From Novymonas esmeraldas (taxonomy: Eukaryota; Euglenozoa; Kinetoplastea; Trypanosomatida; Trypanosomatidae), in contig JAECZO010000104.1 in the NCBI GenBank assembly GCA_019188245.1, forward strand, positions 1 to 64,000: a DNA stretch of 64,000 bases, given 5' to 3'. The stretch's first letter is position 1. Each line of letters starts with the position of its first letter. Positions 9,486 through 24,227 of this stretch are shown piece after piece. The translations under genes and the position numbers were made by a program. The notes under the pieces were generated by a model. The model had not been told where the DNA came from and made no database searches. It saw only the letters and a program-made list of their open reading frames with translations.

Positions 9486-12400
9486 CTACCAATGCGGTGC
9501 CCACCGCTGCCACGTGTGCGGACATACGTCCTCCACACCCAGGAGGTTCACCTCCTCCGTGGCCGCCGCGATCAGCATAGCGGCGAGATCCTGCGCGGAC
9601 GCCAACCGCGTCGCGCCATCATCGTCATCGCCGCCGTCCGCCTCGTCGAGCGCACCGACGTTGCACGTCACCCCAGGCAGCCCGTCCGTCGCGGCACTCT
9701 CCTCCGCCTCCACGGCGTTGCCCTCATCCTCGTGCTGCACCGGCGACGGCGGCGCCATGCGCAGCCACTGCGCCTGCGTGGACTCTCGCCGGATGCGCAG
9801 CAGCCGCAGCATCGCCTCCCGCCCACCTCGCTCCCCATCATCGTGCAAGACGAGCAGCGCATCGTACGAGAGCTTCAGGCGGAGCGAGCTCGAGTCGAAG
9901 GCCGGCGGCGGTGGCGGCGGCGGCGGTGGCGGCGCAACGCCCGCAGTCGGGGCGCCGCCAGAGGAGGAGGAGGAGGACGCACCCGGCGAGACCGCCACGG
10001 CGGCGATGCCGGCCAGCGCCGGCGCCGATCCCGCGTTGTACTCACTCGAGTCGTCTGGCGTAGTCGCCCAACGGCTCTCCGGCCGCATCGTGTGACGGCG
10101 GCTCCCCAGCTCGGCGCTCACGTCGCCGCACACGACCGCCGACAGCGCCGCGGTGTCCGTGGAGCTGCCGCGTGATGGCAGCGACGGGGCTGCCGCCGAC
10201 ACCGCGGCAGCGGCCGCTGGTGCGTAGGCGAACGCGGCGACACGGTCGACGCCGTAGGTGGAGATGCCGGTGAGGTCGCGCACATACTGGAACATCTCGT
10301 ACAGCACGGTGCTGACGTGACATTGGAAGATGGCGTTGGGGCTCTGCAGCGGGAGCCCGGCCACCAGCACTGGGGTGAGTCGGAAGAGAGTTGCATCACG
10401 TGTGGGGAAGGGACTCGTCAGGAGCGGTGAGGCACCGGTGCTGTGCGACGTCGGCGACGCCGGCCAGGACGACGCCGTGCTCCGCCGCGGCGGTGGCAGC
10501 GGCGGCGGCGGCTGCAGGCAGTACCGCCCAATGGCGTGGACGGCGACGTGGCCGTCGTAGGTGTTCACCAGCACCGTCCCACACTCGCGGCTGTGAACGT
10601 CTAGCAGGTACTCCATGATGCTCCACTCCGCCAACTCCCTCGCGTATGTGCGCCGCACCTCCAGCCAGTGACTGGCGCTGCCGCTGTCGGCACCGAAGGC
10701 GCAGCTGAGCGCGAGGCGAAACCGAGAGCTCTCCTGCCGCAGCAGCGCCAACCGGCACGCCTGCAGCCGACCCGCCGCCACGGGAGCGCGCGACAGCGCC
10801 GCCGCCGCCGCCGCCGCCGCCGGTGCACGGCCGCGCGCCACCGGTCGCAGCGCGGGGGCGGCCACCGACGTCGGCGACGAGCCACCCGCCGCCGGCCCGT
10901 CCTCGCCGCCGTTGATGGCGAGCGCGGCGGCGAGGGCGGTGAGGAGGTCGCGCAGGTGCGCCTCGGTGCGCGGCAGCGCGGCTGCGTAGGCGTAGAGGCG
11001 CTGCTGCTGAACAAAGGTGTCCTCGGCTGTGCGGAGCGGCGCGGCCGGGGGCAGCAGCGACGACGCGGACGACGACGACAAGGGCGTGGCCACCGCGGGC
11101 GGCGAGGTCGGCGGCGGCGGCGGGTGGGCGGCGAGGAGGCCGCGCACGAACGCGATGAGCGGCGCCACGCAGCCGTCGTCGTAGGCGGCCGCCACGAGAC
11201 GGTCGTAGCGCTCCTCGTTCTTACGGCGGCGCCGCACGAGATCGCGGTACCGGCGTGAGTCGACGAGCTCCGCGGCGGCCTCGTCGGTCGGGGCGGCGCT
11301 GGTGGGGTAGCCGTAGGCCCAGTTGAAGGGGAAGGCGCTGTCTGCCGCCGCACCGGGACGTCGACCCGTCTCTGCCGCGATCTGCATCGCGTCGAGGTCG
11401 AGTGTGGGGTGCGCCTCCACGGCCGCCTGCGCCGCCTGCCCCATCTCCCGCACACGCAGGTGCACCGCGTAGTCGTCCATCAGATGGTAAAGCGATGGCG
11501 CGGCGCGCGATGCACGACACGACGGCACCAGCAGCTGCGCCGCCACCCGCACGGAGGCCTCGGTGTTGAAGCTGGACACGCTGGCGCTGTGCCGCCAGCC
11601 CTGCGGGTCGTCCGACTGCGCCACCGCCACCGGCGCCCTCCCGTGCTCTGGCAGCATCGTCGCGTAGTCCTGCATCGTCAGCGGCAGCACGAAGGGGCGC
11701 TGCAGGTAGGCCAGGGGAAGCTGGCTCAGGAGCAGCGACGCGGTCTGCTCCATCAGCGCGTACGGCGTCACGTACGCCCACGCGTCTGCGGCCGCGCCGC
11801 TTCCGCGTGTCGTCTGCGCCTGCGCCTGTGGTGGCAGCGGTGGCGGACGCGTGGCGGTGTGGTGGAAGCGAGACACGAGCCCGTCCGAGAGCGCCACCAC
11901 GATCACCTGCTCGCGCTCGTGGTGCGGTGCGGGGTTGGCAATGGCGCAGCGGCGGGCGTGCAGGATGGTCGGCACGGGCGACACCGCACCGCCGCTGTGC
12001 CCGGCTGTGGTCGGCGTGGGCCGGCGTGGCGGAGGGCTCGCGGTAGACAGACCCAGCCGCCCCCCGCGCGCAGCAGCAGCAGCAGCAGCAGCAGCAGCGG
12101 CAGCAGCGGCACCGCCGTCCGCCGCCCTGGAGCCGCGCAGCCCCGCCCCTCGCATCGCGGCTGGCCCTGCTGATGTGGGGGAGATAGGCGGTGACGCCTT
12201 GCCGGCTGCAGCGGTTGGGCTCGACGGTGCCCCGTGGGCCCGCGGTGCGCCGCCGCCGCCGCCCATGAACACGCCGGCGGTACCGAAGACGGTGGGGAGC
12301 TGCCACAGCGGCGCCGGCAGCGTGCAGAAGCCGCCCAACACGATCTCCACCTCTCTGTGCAGCTCACCCCCATCGTCGGTGGCGTACCAGCTCGACTCAG

Positions 12401-15400
12401 CAGCAGCAGCAGCAGCTGCTCCAGGAGTGGCGGCGGTCACAGCTGCCTCGCCGTTCGGCTCTGCCAAGCTGTCCACACTGCACTGCGTTGGCATCGTCGC
12501 CGCCGCCGCCACCCCGTCGCGAGTGCGCCGCGCCGCAGGTCCGGTGGCTGCCTCGACACCGCCCAACGGCGTGGCGGTCGCGTCCGCGATGTCATGCCTC
12601 GACGCCGTCGTCGAGCCGTGCCGGTGCAGCGCACCCGGCGGCGGCGTGTCCCACTGCCGGCGCATGAAGCTGCGCAGCTGCACGGCGTCTGCGATGACGC
12701 TTCGATGTGCGGCGCTGGCGGCAGCCACGTCGACCAGCAGGGCCGAGCGCAGCGCCATCGCCGCCCCCGCCCCTCCACCACCCCCGCCGTCCCCATCTGC
12801 ACCGACGAAGGAGGACGAGGCAGCGGCAGCGGCGGCGGCGAGCGCCGGCGACGGCGACTGGCTCGGGAAGACGGCAGATGCCCCACCGCCACCGGCAGAG
12901 GCAGCGGCCCGCACAGCGTGGCCGGCATCGCCGTGCCCATCGCCGTGCGCGTCAGAGCGCGGGTGCGCATGCAGCGAGACTCCGTCACGCGCGGCCGAGC
13001 CTGCGACAGAGCGAGAGGTGGTGTGGGCGATAGGCACGGCGGGCACCGCTGATGTGTCCGCGCTCGTGCCGCGCAGCCGCCGGTCCAGCACGGTCCTGTG
13101 CCCATGATCGAAGTAGGCGAGGAGGGGGAACACGAGCTGGCGGAGCACATCCAGCGAGCGCACGCACATGTCGCGCACCGCCGTGTGCAGGCCGCGGTGG
13201 TGAGCGGCCGAGCCGATGAGGAAGGGGGCGATGGCGGCCCACTGCGCGTAGGACGACGGCGAGAAGTCGAGACAGGCGAAGCCGCCGCGCTGCGTCGCCA
13301 CCGCGGCGGGAGACGCAGGCGGCGGTGGCGGTGGCGGTGGCGGTGGCGAGCTTGCGAGAGGGCAGGGCCGGCCTGGCGCGCTTGGCTGGGCCGCGCTGGC
13401 AATCGTCTCTGCCGTGGGCCGGTCGCCGGGGCACAGCGGCGGCCGACGTGCAGTGGCGGGACCCTCCTCGCAGGGCTGGCAGGCGGTGGGCGAGTGGACG
13501 GCGCCGTCGCCGCCACCGCTCGGGGAGCGGCACTCCTGGCTGGACACCTCTCGCGGCGCGCCAGATGTCGCTGGCAGAGTTGTCGGGGCGACGTGCGCAT
13601 CAGCCTCGGCGATCGCCTCGCACGTCACCGCGAGGTGCAGCGCCTTCACGAGCAGGTGTGCCGACGGCAGCGACGTCCGAGCGTGACCGTGGCGCCGCAC
13701 CATCGTCGCCGGGAAGGGCCCGATGCCGCGGCTGAAGGTCGACTCGGAGCGGCTGCGCCACAGCTGCGCCGCCAGCTGCAGACCGTGGATGGCCTTGGCC
13801 GACTGCATCATGAAGTTGTGCTTCGTCTCCGCATCGCCGGTGGCGCGCCACTCGGCGTGGATGGCCATGCAGACATCGAAGAGGACGAGACCGAACTCTC
13901 GCCAGACGGAGGGGACGTAGTGCGTGACGGACACGGCGTGCTCGAGCAGGTAGTACTCTGCAAACATGGCCGACTCCCCCGTCAAGCTCTCCAGCGAGCG
14001 GCCGCCCACCTCCTCCTCCTCCTCCGCAGCAGCAGCAGCAGCAGCAGCAGCGCCGCCACCACCACCACCACCGCGGCCGCAGCTCCCCGGGACAGACGCT
14101 GCCGAGGGACTCGCGCTGCCTGGCTGACACGGCGCCGCGGGCACCGCGAAGCCGCTGAGCTGGCGCGCCATGGACGAGCTGAGCGGCGAGTGTGGCTCCA
14201 AAGAGAAGGCGTGCTCCTCCTCCGCCACCACCGCCGCTGCCTCTGCCGCTGCTGCTGCTGCTGCTGCCCCTCTGCCGCTGCTACGGGGCAGTTGTGCACC
14301 GCTGACGGTGGCGAGGGGGAGCGCGAGGGCGTGGGTCGGCCGCCACGACGGATACGGGTCCGTCTGTGGTGGCGCGGCAACGACGTCTGCGGCGGCACGC
14401 GACGGCCGCGGCACCGGCTGGTGTGCTGGCGGCGCGCGATGCAGCAACACGTGCGCAAGGCGACGGCGGCACGCAACATTAAGAAGCAGCAAGTCCACCT
14501 GGTAGTGCGAGAGCGACATGCCGAGCTCCGCCACGGTGAGCACAGCGCCGCGCGGCGGCGCGGCGTCCACCGCCAGCTGCTCGCGCAGCGGAGACGAGAG
14601 CGATGCGCCGGAGGCAACGGCGAAGGAGGCGGCGGCGAAGGGCGACGTTGGCGACACCGCCGCCATCCACCGCAGCGTGGCGCGGCGTGCCATCCAGAGG
14701 TCGTGGCGCAGCACCGTCTGCACACACGCGTACACCTCCCGCAGGTCCTCCTCCCCCGGCAAGTTGCGGATGAGGCGGCGCAGCATCTCCAGCGTCAGCT
14801 GCTGCTTGAACTCAACCGCGGCACCGGTGGCAGACCCGGCGACGGCGGGGAGGCTCGCGTAGTCGTCGAGCACCTGCACAGCGCGCATGGGCTGCCCCGC
14901 CTTCTCCAGCCGCTCGCCGAGGGCAAGAACGTTGTCCAGCTGCCACGTAACAGGTGCGATGGCGCTACGGACGGAGATGAGCAGGAAGCGTTGGAGCAGC
15001 GTGGCCGTCGCCGGCAGAGGCCGGCACACGACGCTGCGCAGCCGTCGCACCGTCGCCTCGGGGAGCAGCCTTCCATTGACCTCCCGATCCAGCGCTGGCG
15101 ACCCCGGGCCGGACCACGACCACACCGCCGCGGAGGTGCGGCCGCTCTCCGAGCACGTCGAGGCACCCGTCGCAGCAGACGCCGCCACCACCACCGTGCC
15201 CTCCTCGTGCGTCGCCGGCACCAGCTCCATCACACGCATGCCGTCCTCGAGGTCGGACAGCTGCTGGAAGATGCTGCTCCACTCGAGCTTCGCGCGGTCG
15301 TTGTCAGTGTGGAAGACAGCGTAGGTGTCGCGCAGGCCCGCACGCACCGCGGCCAGCGCCCGCCTCGCGCCGTCGTACTCGCGCGCCGCGACGAGCGCCG

Positions 15401-18400
15401 CCCCGACGAAGACCTCCGCTTGCCGCTGCAGGAGCGAGTCGCGGGCGTGGTCAGGCGGCGGCGGCGGCGCCGAGCGGACGCCGGCGCTCGACGCGACGTC
15501 GCCCGCCCCCGCCGCCGTCGCAGGTGCGTCGACGCCGCCGTCGCCGCGGCCGAAGGCGTACCGCACGGCCTCCTGCACGTAGTCCCAGCGGGAGAGCGCC
15601 TGCGCGGCCATCAGCACATAGGGCGCGGTGTCGGCGCTCAGCTCCGCCCCACGGCTGCGGGTGGGTGCCTCGCGGACGCTGGGAGTGGGCTGTTGCGTGG
15701 CTGCTCGAACGTCGGCACCCGCACCTCCGCCGCCGCCGACCGCGTCCCACAAGCGCAGCACCGCGCCGAAGTCGCAGAGGCGGAGGTGGCACCGCATCGC
15801 CCCGACAACCGCCTTCACGCCCACGTCCCGCGCAGCAGCAGCAGCAGCTGCTGCTGCTGCGCTGTCACCGTCGGTCGACACCAGTCGACGCTGCTGCTGC
15901 TGCGAGTAGGTGCGCACGTACTCGAGGGCGGCGGTGCGGTGGAAGCCGAGCAGCTCCAGCGCCGACGGTGGCAATACGCTCATCGCAGCGGCGGCAGCGG
16001 CGGAGGAGGTCGACGCGAGCGGCTCACCCACAGCCACGCCGCGGTTGCGCTGCCGCTGCCGCCGGCGGTGTCCTGTCGCGCCGGTCGCCTCCGCGACGGC
16101 GGTGAGCCACCGCTGGAAGCGCGAGTCCTGCGCGAAGAGCGACCGCTCCAGTGGGGAGGCCACGTCGTCGGTGACGGCCAGCAGCGGCGCCGCGCGGCTC
16201 CACGTGAAGCCGCGCGCCAGCTCCTGCTCGAGGTAGAGGACACGCAGCGGCGGGTCCAGCGACCGCGCGGCCAGGTCCGCGACGACCGCGTCTGGCAGCC
16301 ACACATCCACAACGCGCACCACCACCTCGGGGGGGAAGAAGGTGTGGCGGTGCAGACGGAGCTCGTGCGCCATGCGCGCCACGCCGGTGGCGACCTGCTG
16401 CGGCACCGGCGCGCGCGGGTCAGCGTGGAAGTCGTAGAAGTCGCGCAGCGCTCGCAGCCACGCGACGAGCTCAGAGACGGCGCACGACGGGAGCGTAGAC
16501 AGAAGAGCGAGCGGCAGCAGCTCGGTGTAGGCGAAGGCGATGTGGTGCTGTCGTGCGAAGGGCTCGCAGGCCTGCACGCAGTAGTCCTGACTGCACAGCA
16601 GGAGGAACAAGGAGAACTGCTCCCACCACGACCGCCAGCCGTGGCGGGTGAGGGAGCGGTGCAGCTCGAAGTACGCGATGAGCGCGTTGCGGTGCGTCAC
16701 GTAGCCCTCCTCGTGCGCGGCGGCGACAGCCGCGCAGGCGTCGGCGGTCTCTCGCACCACGTCCACGTACCGTGTCACCGGCGCCTCGTCCGCGGCCTCG
16801 GTCGTGCAGGACGGTCGGATGTCATGGCGCCTGTGCGTGCTCGCCGACGACGCCGACGCGGCCGCCGCGCCGCCGCACGCCTCCGCGCTCAACGGTGGTG
16901 GCACCGCCGCCCCCACCCCGGCCACCGCCCGCGTTGTACCGGGTGCTGGGGCGGGCGGCGGTGACGGCAGATGGTGGGAGTGCCCGCCACCGCTGCTGAG
17001 GTCCTCGCCAGAGCCGCCGCGGCTCCGTGCCGCGGCACCACCGGATAGGGTGGCGGCGTGGGGCAGCGGAGGATGCGCGAAGAGCGGGGACAGGCGCCTC
17101 CGGTTGCTGAGCTGCTGCTGTGTCAACCCCGCCACGGCCGCAGCGTCGCCGAGGCCGGCGTGGATGGGGGGCAGAGCACCGTCGCCGCTGCCCGACCGGC
17201 GCAGCGCAGTACCACACGGCACAGCAGCAGCAGCGTCCTCGGCGCTCGCCACCGCCGCTATGGAGGTGAACTGCCACCGCGGCAGCCCACCGCTCGGCCC
17301 TGTCGCCGCCGTCACCGCACCGCCACCACCGGCGCCGCCGTGGCCCGGCGCGGCGCTGGAGCGGCCCAGCAGACCGCGCCGCTGGCCGAGCGAGGCGGCG
17401 GAGGAGGACCCCGCCGTGAGGGCGTGCGTCGACGCCGCCGGCACCGGCGCGGCGAGCTGCGGACGGCCGACAGGCGCGCCGAGGGACGCGTCGGCGCCGC
17501 TGCCGCTGCCGATGTCCGCCGGGTGCGCCTGCCCGGGCACGAGGAGGGGCAGCGGGTGTGGCAGCAAGAGCTGCGGTGGTGCCGCCGCCGCGTCATCGGG
17601 CACGCGGTCGTCGACGGCGCCAAGCGCGGCGTGTGTTGGGTGGTGGCCGCCGCTCCGCCTCCCGCTGCTGCTGCCGCCGCCGCCGGTGCCTGCGGTGCGC
17701 GCCTCCAGGAGACCGGTGGCGGCGTAGAAGCTGCCCGGGTAGAGGGAGGAGCCGCTGCCGCTGCCGCTGCGCAGCCCCGAGACCGGCACCGGCACCGACG
17801 CGCTCACGCACACGTCGCACGGTCCACCAGCACCGCCGCTGACGTCGCCGACGGGGATGGGCAGCGTGACGGTGGCGGGGCTCCGCTCGTGGGTCAGCGC
17901 CGGCGATGTGACCCCAGACAGCGATGCGGCGGTCGCGGTGGCGGCACCAGCGGCGGGGCGCACGGCGGCGGCGGCGGCGGCGGTGCTGCTGCTGCAGGCC
18001 GGCAAGCCGGCACCGTGGCGTGCGACCACCACCGCTGCCGCCGTCAACGGCGTGCCGCCGGTGGGGGAGCGGTGCGGCTGCAGGTGCGACAGCGTCTCGC
18101 CGCCGCCACTGTGCCGCAGTGGGCGGGGCTCGTGGTGGTGACGGTCTGCGCGCACACGCCCAGCGCCGATGCCGTCGAGCTCGTCCGCGCTCGGGTGCCC
18201 CGCTAGTGCCCGCGTGGAGGTGAGGTCGACGGAGCTGGTGCCGCCTGCCGTCGTGGTGGCCGACGCCGAGGCGCCGCTCTGGCCCGGTGCGCCGCGCGAC
18301 GCCACCCGCGGCCACAGCCCCGCCGATGTGAAGGAGAACGCAGATGCGCACCCCTCCGCGCCTGCGACCGCCAGCGGGGACGTGTCGCCGTCCCAGCTGA

Positions 18401-21400
18401 CCACGCGGCTGCCCATCCCAGACGGCGCGGTGGCGCCGCCGCTGCGCTGGAATGGCGCCGTGGCGGTGCTCGTGCTGCCCGGCGTCGCCGTCGCCGCGCC
18501 GTCGCGGACGGGGGAGCTCAAGTTGCGACCCGCAGCACCCGCGCCGCCCGCGCACGTGACGTGGCCGGCGCCGCCGCGGAGGACCGACGTCGTCGCCAGT
18601 GCCGTCTGCGGTGCGGCGGCAGGCGACACGCCGGCCTCCACGCCGGCGTCACTGTCGGAGCCGTCGTCGTCGTCGTCGCCGGTGCCGGTGCCGCCGCGCT
18701 GCTGCGTGGGGAGGTGGTGGTCGGGCTGGTGTGCAGTCGCGCCGGTCGCCGCCGTCGCGTCTTGCTGTTGCCTCATCACCCACAGCAGCGCCATCTCCTC
18801 CCCCTCGCGGGTGGACGTCAGCGGGATGCAGAGGTCGTAGTAGCTGGAGCACACACACCGCACGTACGCCACGGCGAGGCTGTCGGGGCCGAAGCGCTGG
18901 GCAAAGAATCTGTGCAGCGTGGCGGCAAAGGCAGGCGTCGACGGCGGGCGGCGCCACGCGGCGGACACGAGCAGACACCCGAGCAGCTGCACCTCCCCCT
19001 CCGTCTCCCACGAGGAGAGCACGGCGGCGAAGGGGAAGAAGCGCTGTACCGTGGCGGCGCCATCGCCGCTCTCCGCCCACATGCGGCTGAGCGCGGCGCC
19101 CTCGAACCACGACGCCTCGCTGGCCGAACGCGGTGCAGCGTAGAAGGCAGCGAGCGAGTCAGCACCGCCGGCCGCGACGCCGCTGCCGCCGCCGCTTCGC
19201 TCCTGCTGCTGCTGCTGCTGTTGTTGCTGCTCTTGAGCCCGACAGAGGTGCGCCTGCTCCCGCGCCTCGCGCAGCCGCACCTCCAGCTGCGCGCGCGCCG
19301 GCGCGGAGAGACCGCGGACCCCGCCTGCGTCGGGCCCGCCAGGCACGCGGCCAGACTGCGTGAACGTCTCGGCGCGGTCGCCGCCGTTGTCGTGTGCGAC
19401 CGCGGCAGAGCCCCGTCCCGCCTCGCGCCACACCTGCCGCAGCGCCGCCTCGTGCACGGCGCTGAGCGACTCGAGGCGGGAGAGCACGTTCTTCATGAGC
19501 TTCATAGAGATGGTGTCGAGGCTACTGTGCAGCGCGTACTCGAGCAGCGGCGCGCACACGCACGTGTTGAGGAAGGACACGAGCTCCTCATGCGGGTCCG
19601 CCATGCAGTCGAACACCAGCGCTGTCGGTGCAGTGTCGGCGCCAGCAGCGCCAGCGGCAGCGGCAGCGGTGGTGGTGGTGGTGGTGGTCGAGCTCCCCAC
19701 GTGCGGGGGCGCCGGGAAGCTGCCCGCACGTGCCCTCCGAGATGCCGCGTTCTGCCCCGCGTCCGTGGGGGCGCCGGGCGCGTTGGCAGCGGCCGCCGCG
19801 CCGCGACGCTCGCTGGCGCCACGCGGTACGTGGGACGACTTGAGACACTCCGACAAGCTGACGGCGACGAGCCGCCGTGCCATGGGAGACACGAGCGGCT
19901 GCATCGACGTGAGGCACCACGTCAAGGCCTGGTACACCAGCTTCACCTGCGGCCGCCACGAGGCATCGGCGCCGCCGCGGCTCGCGCCGTCGTACGCCGC
20001 TGGAGCTGCTGCCGGCGTGGCGGCCGGCAGCGACGATGGTGCTTGCCCACGTGTCTGCGCCATCTTCTGCCTGCTGGTGTGGTGGTGGTCGTGGTGGTGT
20101 TGGTGGTGGTGGTCGCCGTCGTGGTGGTCGTGGTGCCTCTGCGCCGTGCCGCCGCCCTCGTGGGCCCGTGTGGCGTCGTCCCGCGGTACCGTGGCAGCGC
20201 CGTGCGCTGCCCCTTCATGTGCGCGGCGGTGCGTCACGACGACAGCGTCGTAGCGCACGAGTGCCTCCAGCAGCGAGGCGACCCACACATCAGAGTCGTC
20301 GCGCAGCAGGTCTGGGACCGCCCAGCAGAGGGCGTCGAGCACCTCGCAGCACAGCACGAGTCCACGCAGCGACACCATCCCCCAGCTGCGGCGCAGGAAG
20401 AGGCTCAGGAGGGGGTACATGGGTGCGATGCGGCGGCCCGCGACGAGCACAAGATCGAAGAGACAGCGCAGAAACAGTTGTCGAACAGCCTCCGCCTCGT
20501 CACCACCTCCTGCGGCGGCGGACTCGGTCGGCCCCAGTGTCGACGCCGCCGCCGCCGCCGCCGCCTCACCCGCCGGGCGGCGTGCACGCGTCTGCTGCCT
20601 CTCAACGAGGTCCAACACGAGCGTCAGCACCGTCGGCACGTACAGCTCGAGGTGGTGCATCGCGACCGTGTTGGTCACCACGTTCATGATGGCCTCCACA
20701 CAGGCGCACAGGCCCCCCTGTGTCAGACTCACGGTGCCGTTCACGTACCCGGAGGCGGTGCGCATGAGCGCGCGCAGCACCGTGTCGCACCACGCCCGCG
20801 CCGTGAAGGGGGCGAAGCGGTCTGCCTTCTGCAGCTGCGACAGCGCCTGCGCGGCGGTGTCCGCCACCTCGTCCCTGTCCAGCCACCGCGAGCGCGCGGC
20901 CGTGCCGCGGCCCAGCACGTCCACCATGGAGGAGAGCGGAGGGAGGGCGTAGCGGTTGGGCGGTCGCCGCAGCAGCGCCGGCGCGTGCGAGGCGGCGGCC
21001 TCGGTGTCCCACGGCTCGATGCTGCTGATGGTCCCGAGCAGCTGCAGCACCGCCAAGGCGAACTCCGCCCCCACTGACGGCTTGCGGTAGAGCAGCGAGT
21101 GCAGCCGCCCCACCACCATCGACAAGGTCGTGGACGAGGCGGTGGTGCAGAGGGTGCACACCGCGGCGGGTCCCCCCCACGACTGCTGCAACAGGCTCTG
21201 CAGCGCGGACACGGTGGCCAGCAGTCGCGCGAGATCGCCGTCGCCGTCCACGAGCTGTCGCGCGACGACGTCGAGGAAGGGAATGAAGTGGGCCGACTCC
21301 TCCTCGGTGCTGTCCTCGCGGAGAGTGGTCAGCAGGTGCAGCGCACGCAGCACCGACCCACACGTCGACGACGCGTTGTGCAGCACCGCCGACACGATGG

Positions 21401-22472
21401 ACAAGAGCTGCGGCAGGTAGAGGTGCGTGGACTGCTTCAGCCGGCCCGACACATGCAGCAGCACGAGAAGCGCGTCCTCGTGGACGTGGCCGGGCAGCGG
21501 CGGCGGCGGCAGCGGCGCCGCCACTCGTGCCGGCTCAGCGGCTCTCCTGTCCACGAGCAGCGGCGCCGACGACGACCGCGACACGCTGCCCGCGAGGTCC
21601 TCGGTGTACTGCAGGAGCACCTGGCGAAGGCGAGGGAAGATGGAGGACGGGTTCAGCGGGGCCAGAGCGCACAGCAGCTGCGCCGCCGCAGTGCGGTTGG
21701 GCAGGTGACTGTCCCACAAGACCGTGAAGAGCTGGTGCACGACAGACTCGTGTGGGTACAGCAGCGGGTACGTCTCCGGCGAGAGACTCTCGAGTGCGTA
21801 CTTGCGGATCAGCGGCTCCGGGTCGCACACCGCCACCTCGACAAGGTGGTGCACCACCTCGCGCAGCGCGTTCACGTGCGTCCGCCCATGATGATGATGA
21901 TGCACCGCGCAGTCCGTGGTCGTCGCTGCCGGCGTTGAGGCATCGCAGACGGAGCTCTCGAAGACTGTCGAGGAAGGCGTCGGGTACGCAAGCGGTGCAC
22001 CGAGCCGCCCGCCGTGCGCCATCACGCCGGGGGTGCACGCGGCGTGGTGGCACGGCATCACGGCCGCCACGCCGGGGGTACCGTCGGGACCGATGCAGTC
22101 GACGGCGGTGGTGCGTGGGTCGCGCACTGGCGCGCGAGTGACGGCGGCGGTCACCCCACCGCCCATCGGCGTCGACGCGGTGCCGTGCGTCTGCTGCACA
22201 TGCTGCTGCTGCTGCTGCTGTAGCTGCTGCTGCTGCTGCTGCTCTGCTGAGCGCCAGCAGTCGGAGAGAAGCCACCGCATGCAGCACTGGACACACTCCA
22301 GCCGCAGCTGCGCGTCGGGGTGGCGCAGGTACGGCAGGCAGACCTCGAGGAAGAAGAGCGTGTTGCCCTCCCAGCTGCTGTAGCAGTACCCCATGGCACG
22401 GAAGCAGTGGTGCTGCAGGAGGCGCAGCTGCGTGGCGTGCCGACGCCGCCGTGACCGCAGCGCTGCAGCGAT

Positions 22473-22503
<31 letters not shown>

Positions 22504-24196
22504 TCGCGCTCGTGTCCTCGTAGCGGCGCGGTGGGCGGGGCGAAGCGCTGCAAGTTCACAGAGCTGCGCCACATCGGGTGCGCGGCCGGCGGTGGCGGCG
22601 ACACCTCGTCGGGGCCGTAGACGCTCGCCGCGGCGGCCTCGTCGGCGTCCGCGTGTCCTCGCAAGAGCTGCGACGCCGCCGGTGGCCCACCACGCCTGCG
22701 GTGTGCCGAGCGTGCCGAGTCTGCCACCGCCGTCGCTCGCGCGGGCCCTGCAGTGTCGTCGCCGTTGCTGTCGTCCTCGTCCCCCCACGTCTCCTCCGGC
22801 GTGGCGAGCACGACGGCCATGGCCCGCACCAGCTCCGACTGGCACACGCGGGCGAGGGGCGTGTACACCGCACAGATGCACGACGCCGTCGTGACGGACG
22901 CCATGGAGAAGGGACGACGCAGCCCCAACTGCGCCAGCCGCTCCACCATGGGATAGCACCGCTGCGCGCACGCCTCGCTTGGCATGTTGTGCACGAGCAG
23001 CACAAGCGCGGGCATCGCCAGTCGCTCATACGCCGCCATGGCGGTGATGAGGCGCGCCTGCTGGACGGCGGCCTCGTCCCCCGCGCCGGAGGAGGCGGGG
23101 ACGGCGAGCCACAACGGCGGCGGCGGCGGCGGCTCTGCCGGAGTGGTGGCGATGACGCTGCGCAGGAGCAGCGTGTGGTGCAGGAGGGGGTAGAGCCGCC
23201 GGCACACGACCGTCTCGTACACGGCGGGGTGGTCCTGCGCCACTGTGATGATGAACAGCACAGCGTTCAGCAGCTCCGTGCCGTCGGCGCAGGCGCTGTC
23301 GTGCGACCCCCACAACCAGGTCGACGGCGACGATGCCGACGACGCAGCCGCGGTGCCGCTGCGCAGCCCCACCGACAGCGCCCTCACCGCGCGGACGGCG
23401 CGGTTCACGAGCGTCTGTGTCGCGGTCGCCACGAGGCTGGCGGAGAGCGCGCCGACGTAGTACTGAGAGAGGAGCGGCACGACGCTGGTGAGCAGCACCG
23501 CCGTCTCCTCGGCCGCGGCGGCTGTCGCTGCGCTGGCGCCGACCAGCGGAGCCGCAAGTTCGGCCACGTCACGCGGTGGACGGACGCAGCGCTCCACCAC
23601 CCGCGCCGCGACCCACGCCGGAAGGAAGAAGTCTAGCGACGGCGTCGTCGCTGCCGCTGCGGCCGCGGCACTGGTGGGCGGCGCAGTGAAGCGGCGCCCC
23701 TTGGCCGGCGTGGCAGTGCCCACCGCGGCGCGCGTGCACTCGACGCCCTTGTCCGCTGGGCTCGCGCTGCCAGCGCTGGTGCTGCTGTCGTCGCCGCCAC
23801 CCCCGCCACCTGCAACGAGACGCAGCGCCGTGGGGGCGTCGAGCTGCACCACCCCCGGCTGCAGCAGCGGCGACACGGCCATCAGCGCCGCCGTCTGTGC
23901 CACGAGTGTTGGAGTGGCGCCGGGCGCCTCGCCGCCCCCGGCCGCTCTCGCCGCAGCGTCCGCGGCCTCCAGGCTCGCCGGTGGCACGCCGGCCACGCGA
24001 GGCATGTACGCGTTCGCCGCCGCGCACTCGACACTCTGCCACTCCGGGTCCGCGTCCGCCGCAGCAGCCGGCGCTAGTGGCCCCGCGCGCGACAGCCGTG
24101 CCCCTGCTCGACAGGCAAGGGAAGCCATGGTAGTGGACAGCATGGACAGCGACATGTCCAGCTCGCCGCCCGCCACTCCGATGTGGCCGCTCGGCG

Positions 24197-24227
<31 letters not shown>

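Noticed and set aside
8858-9538. A 227-residue upstream extension of the amidase-like frame
   Set aside because: The extension encodes His-Thr, Val-Cys and Ser-rich repeats from microsatellites and lies upstream of a good pyrimidine tract and AG.
13098-16964. A 1288-codon plus-strand frame inside the giant TOR-like gene
   Set aside because: Antisense shadow with Arg/Gly/Ala-biased composition; the minus-strand frame is continuous and has recognisable domains.
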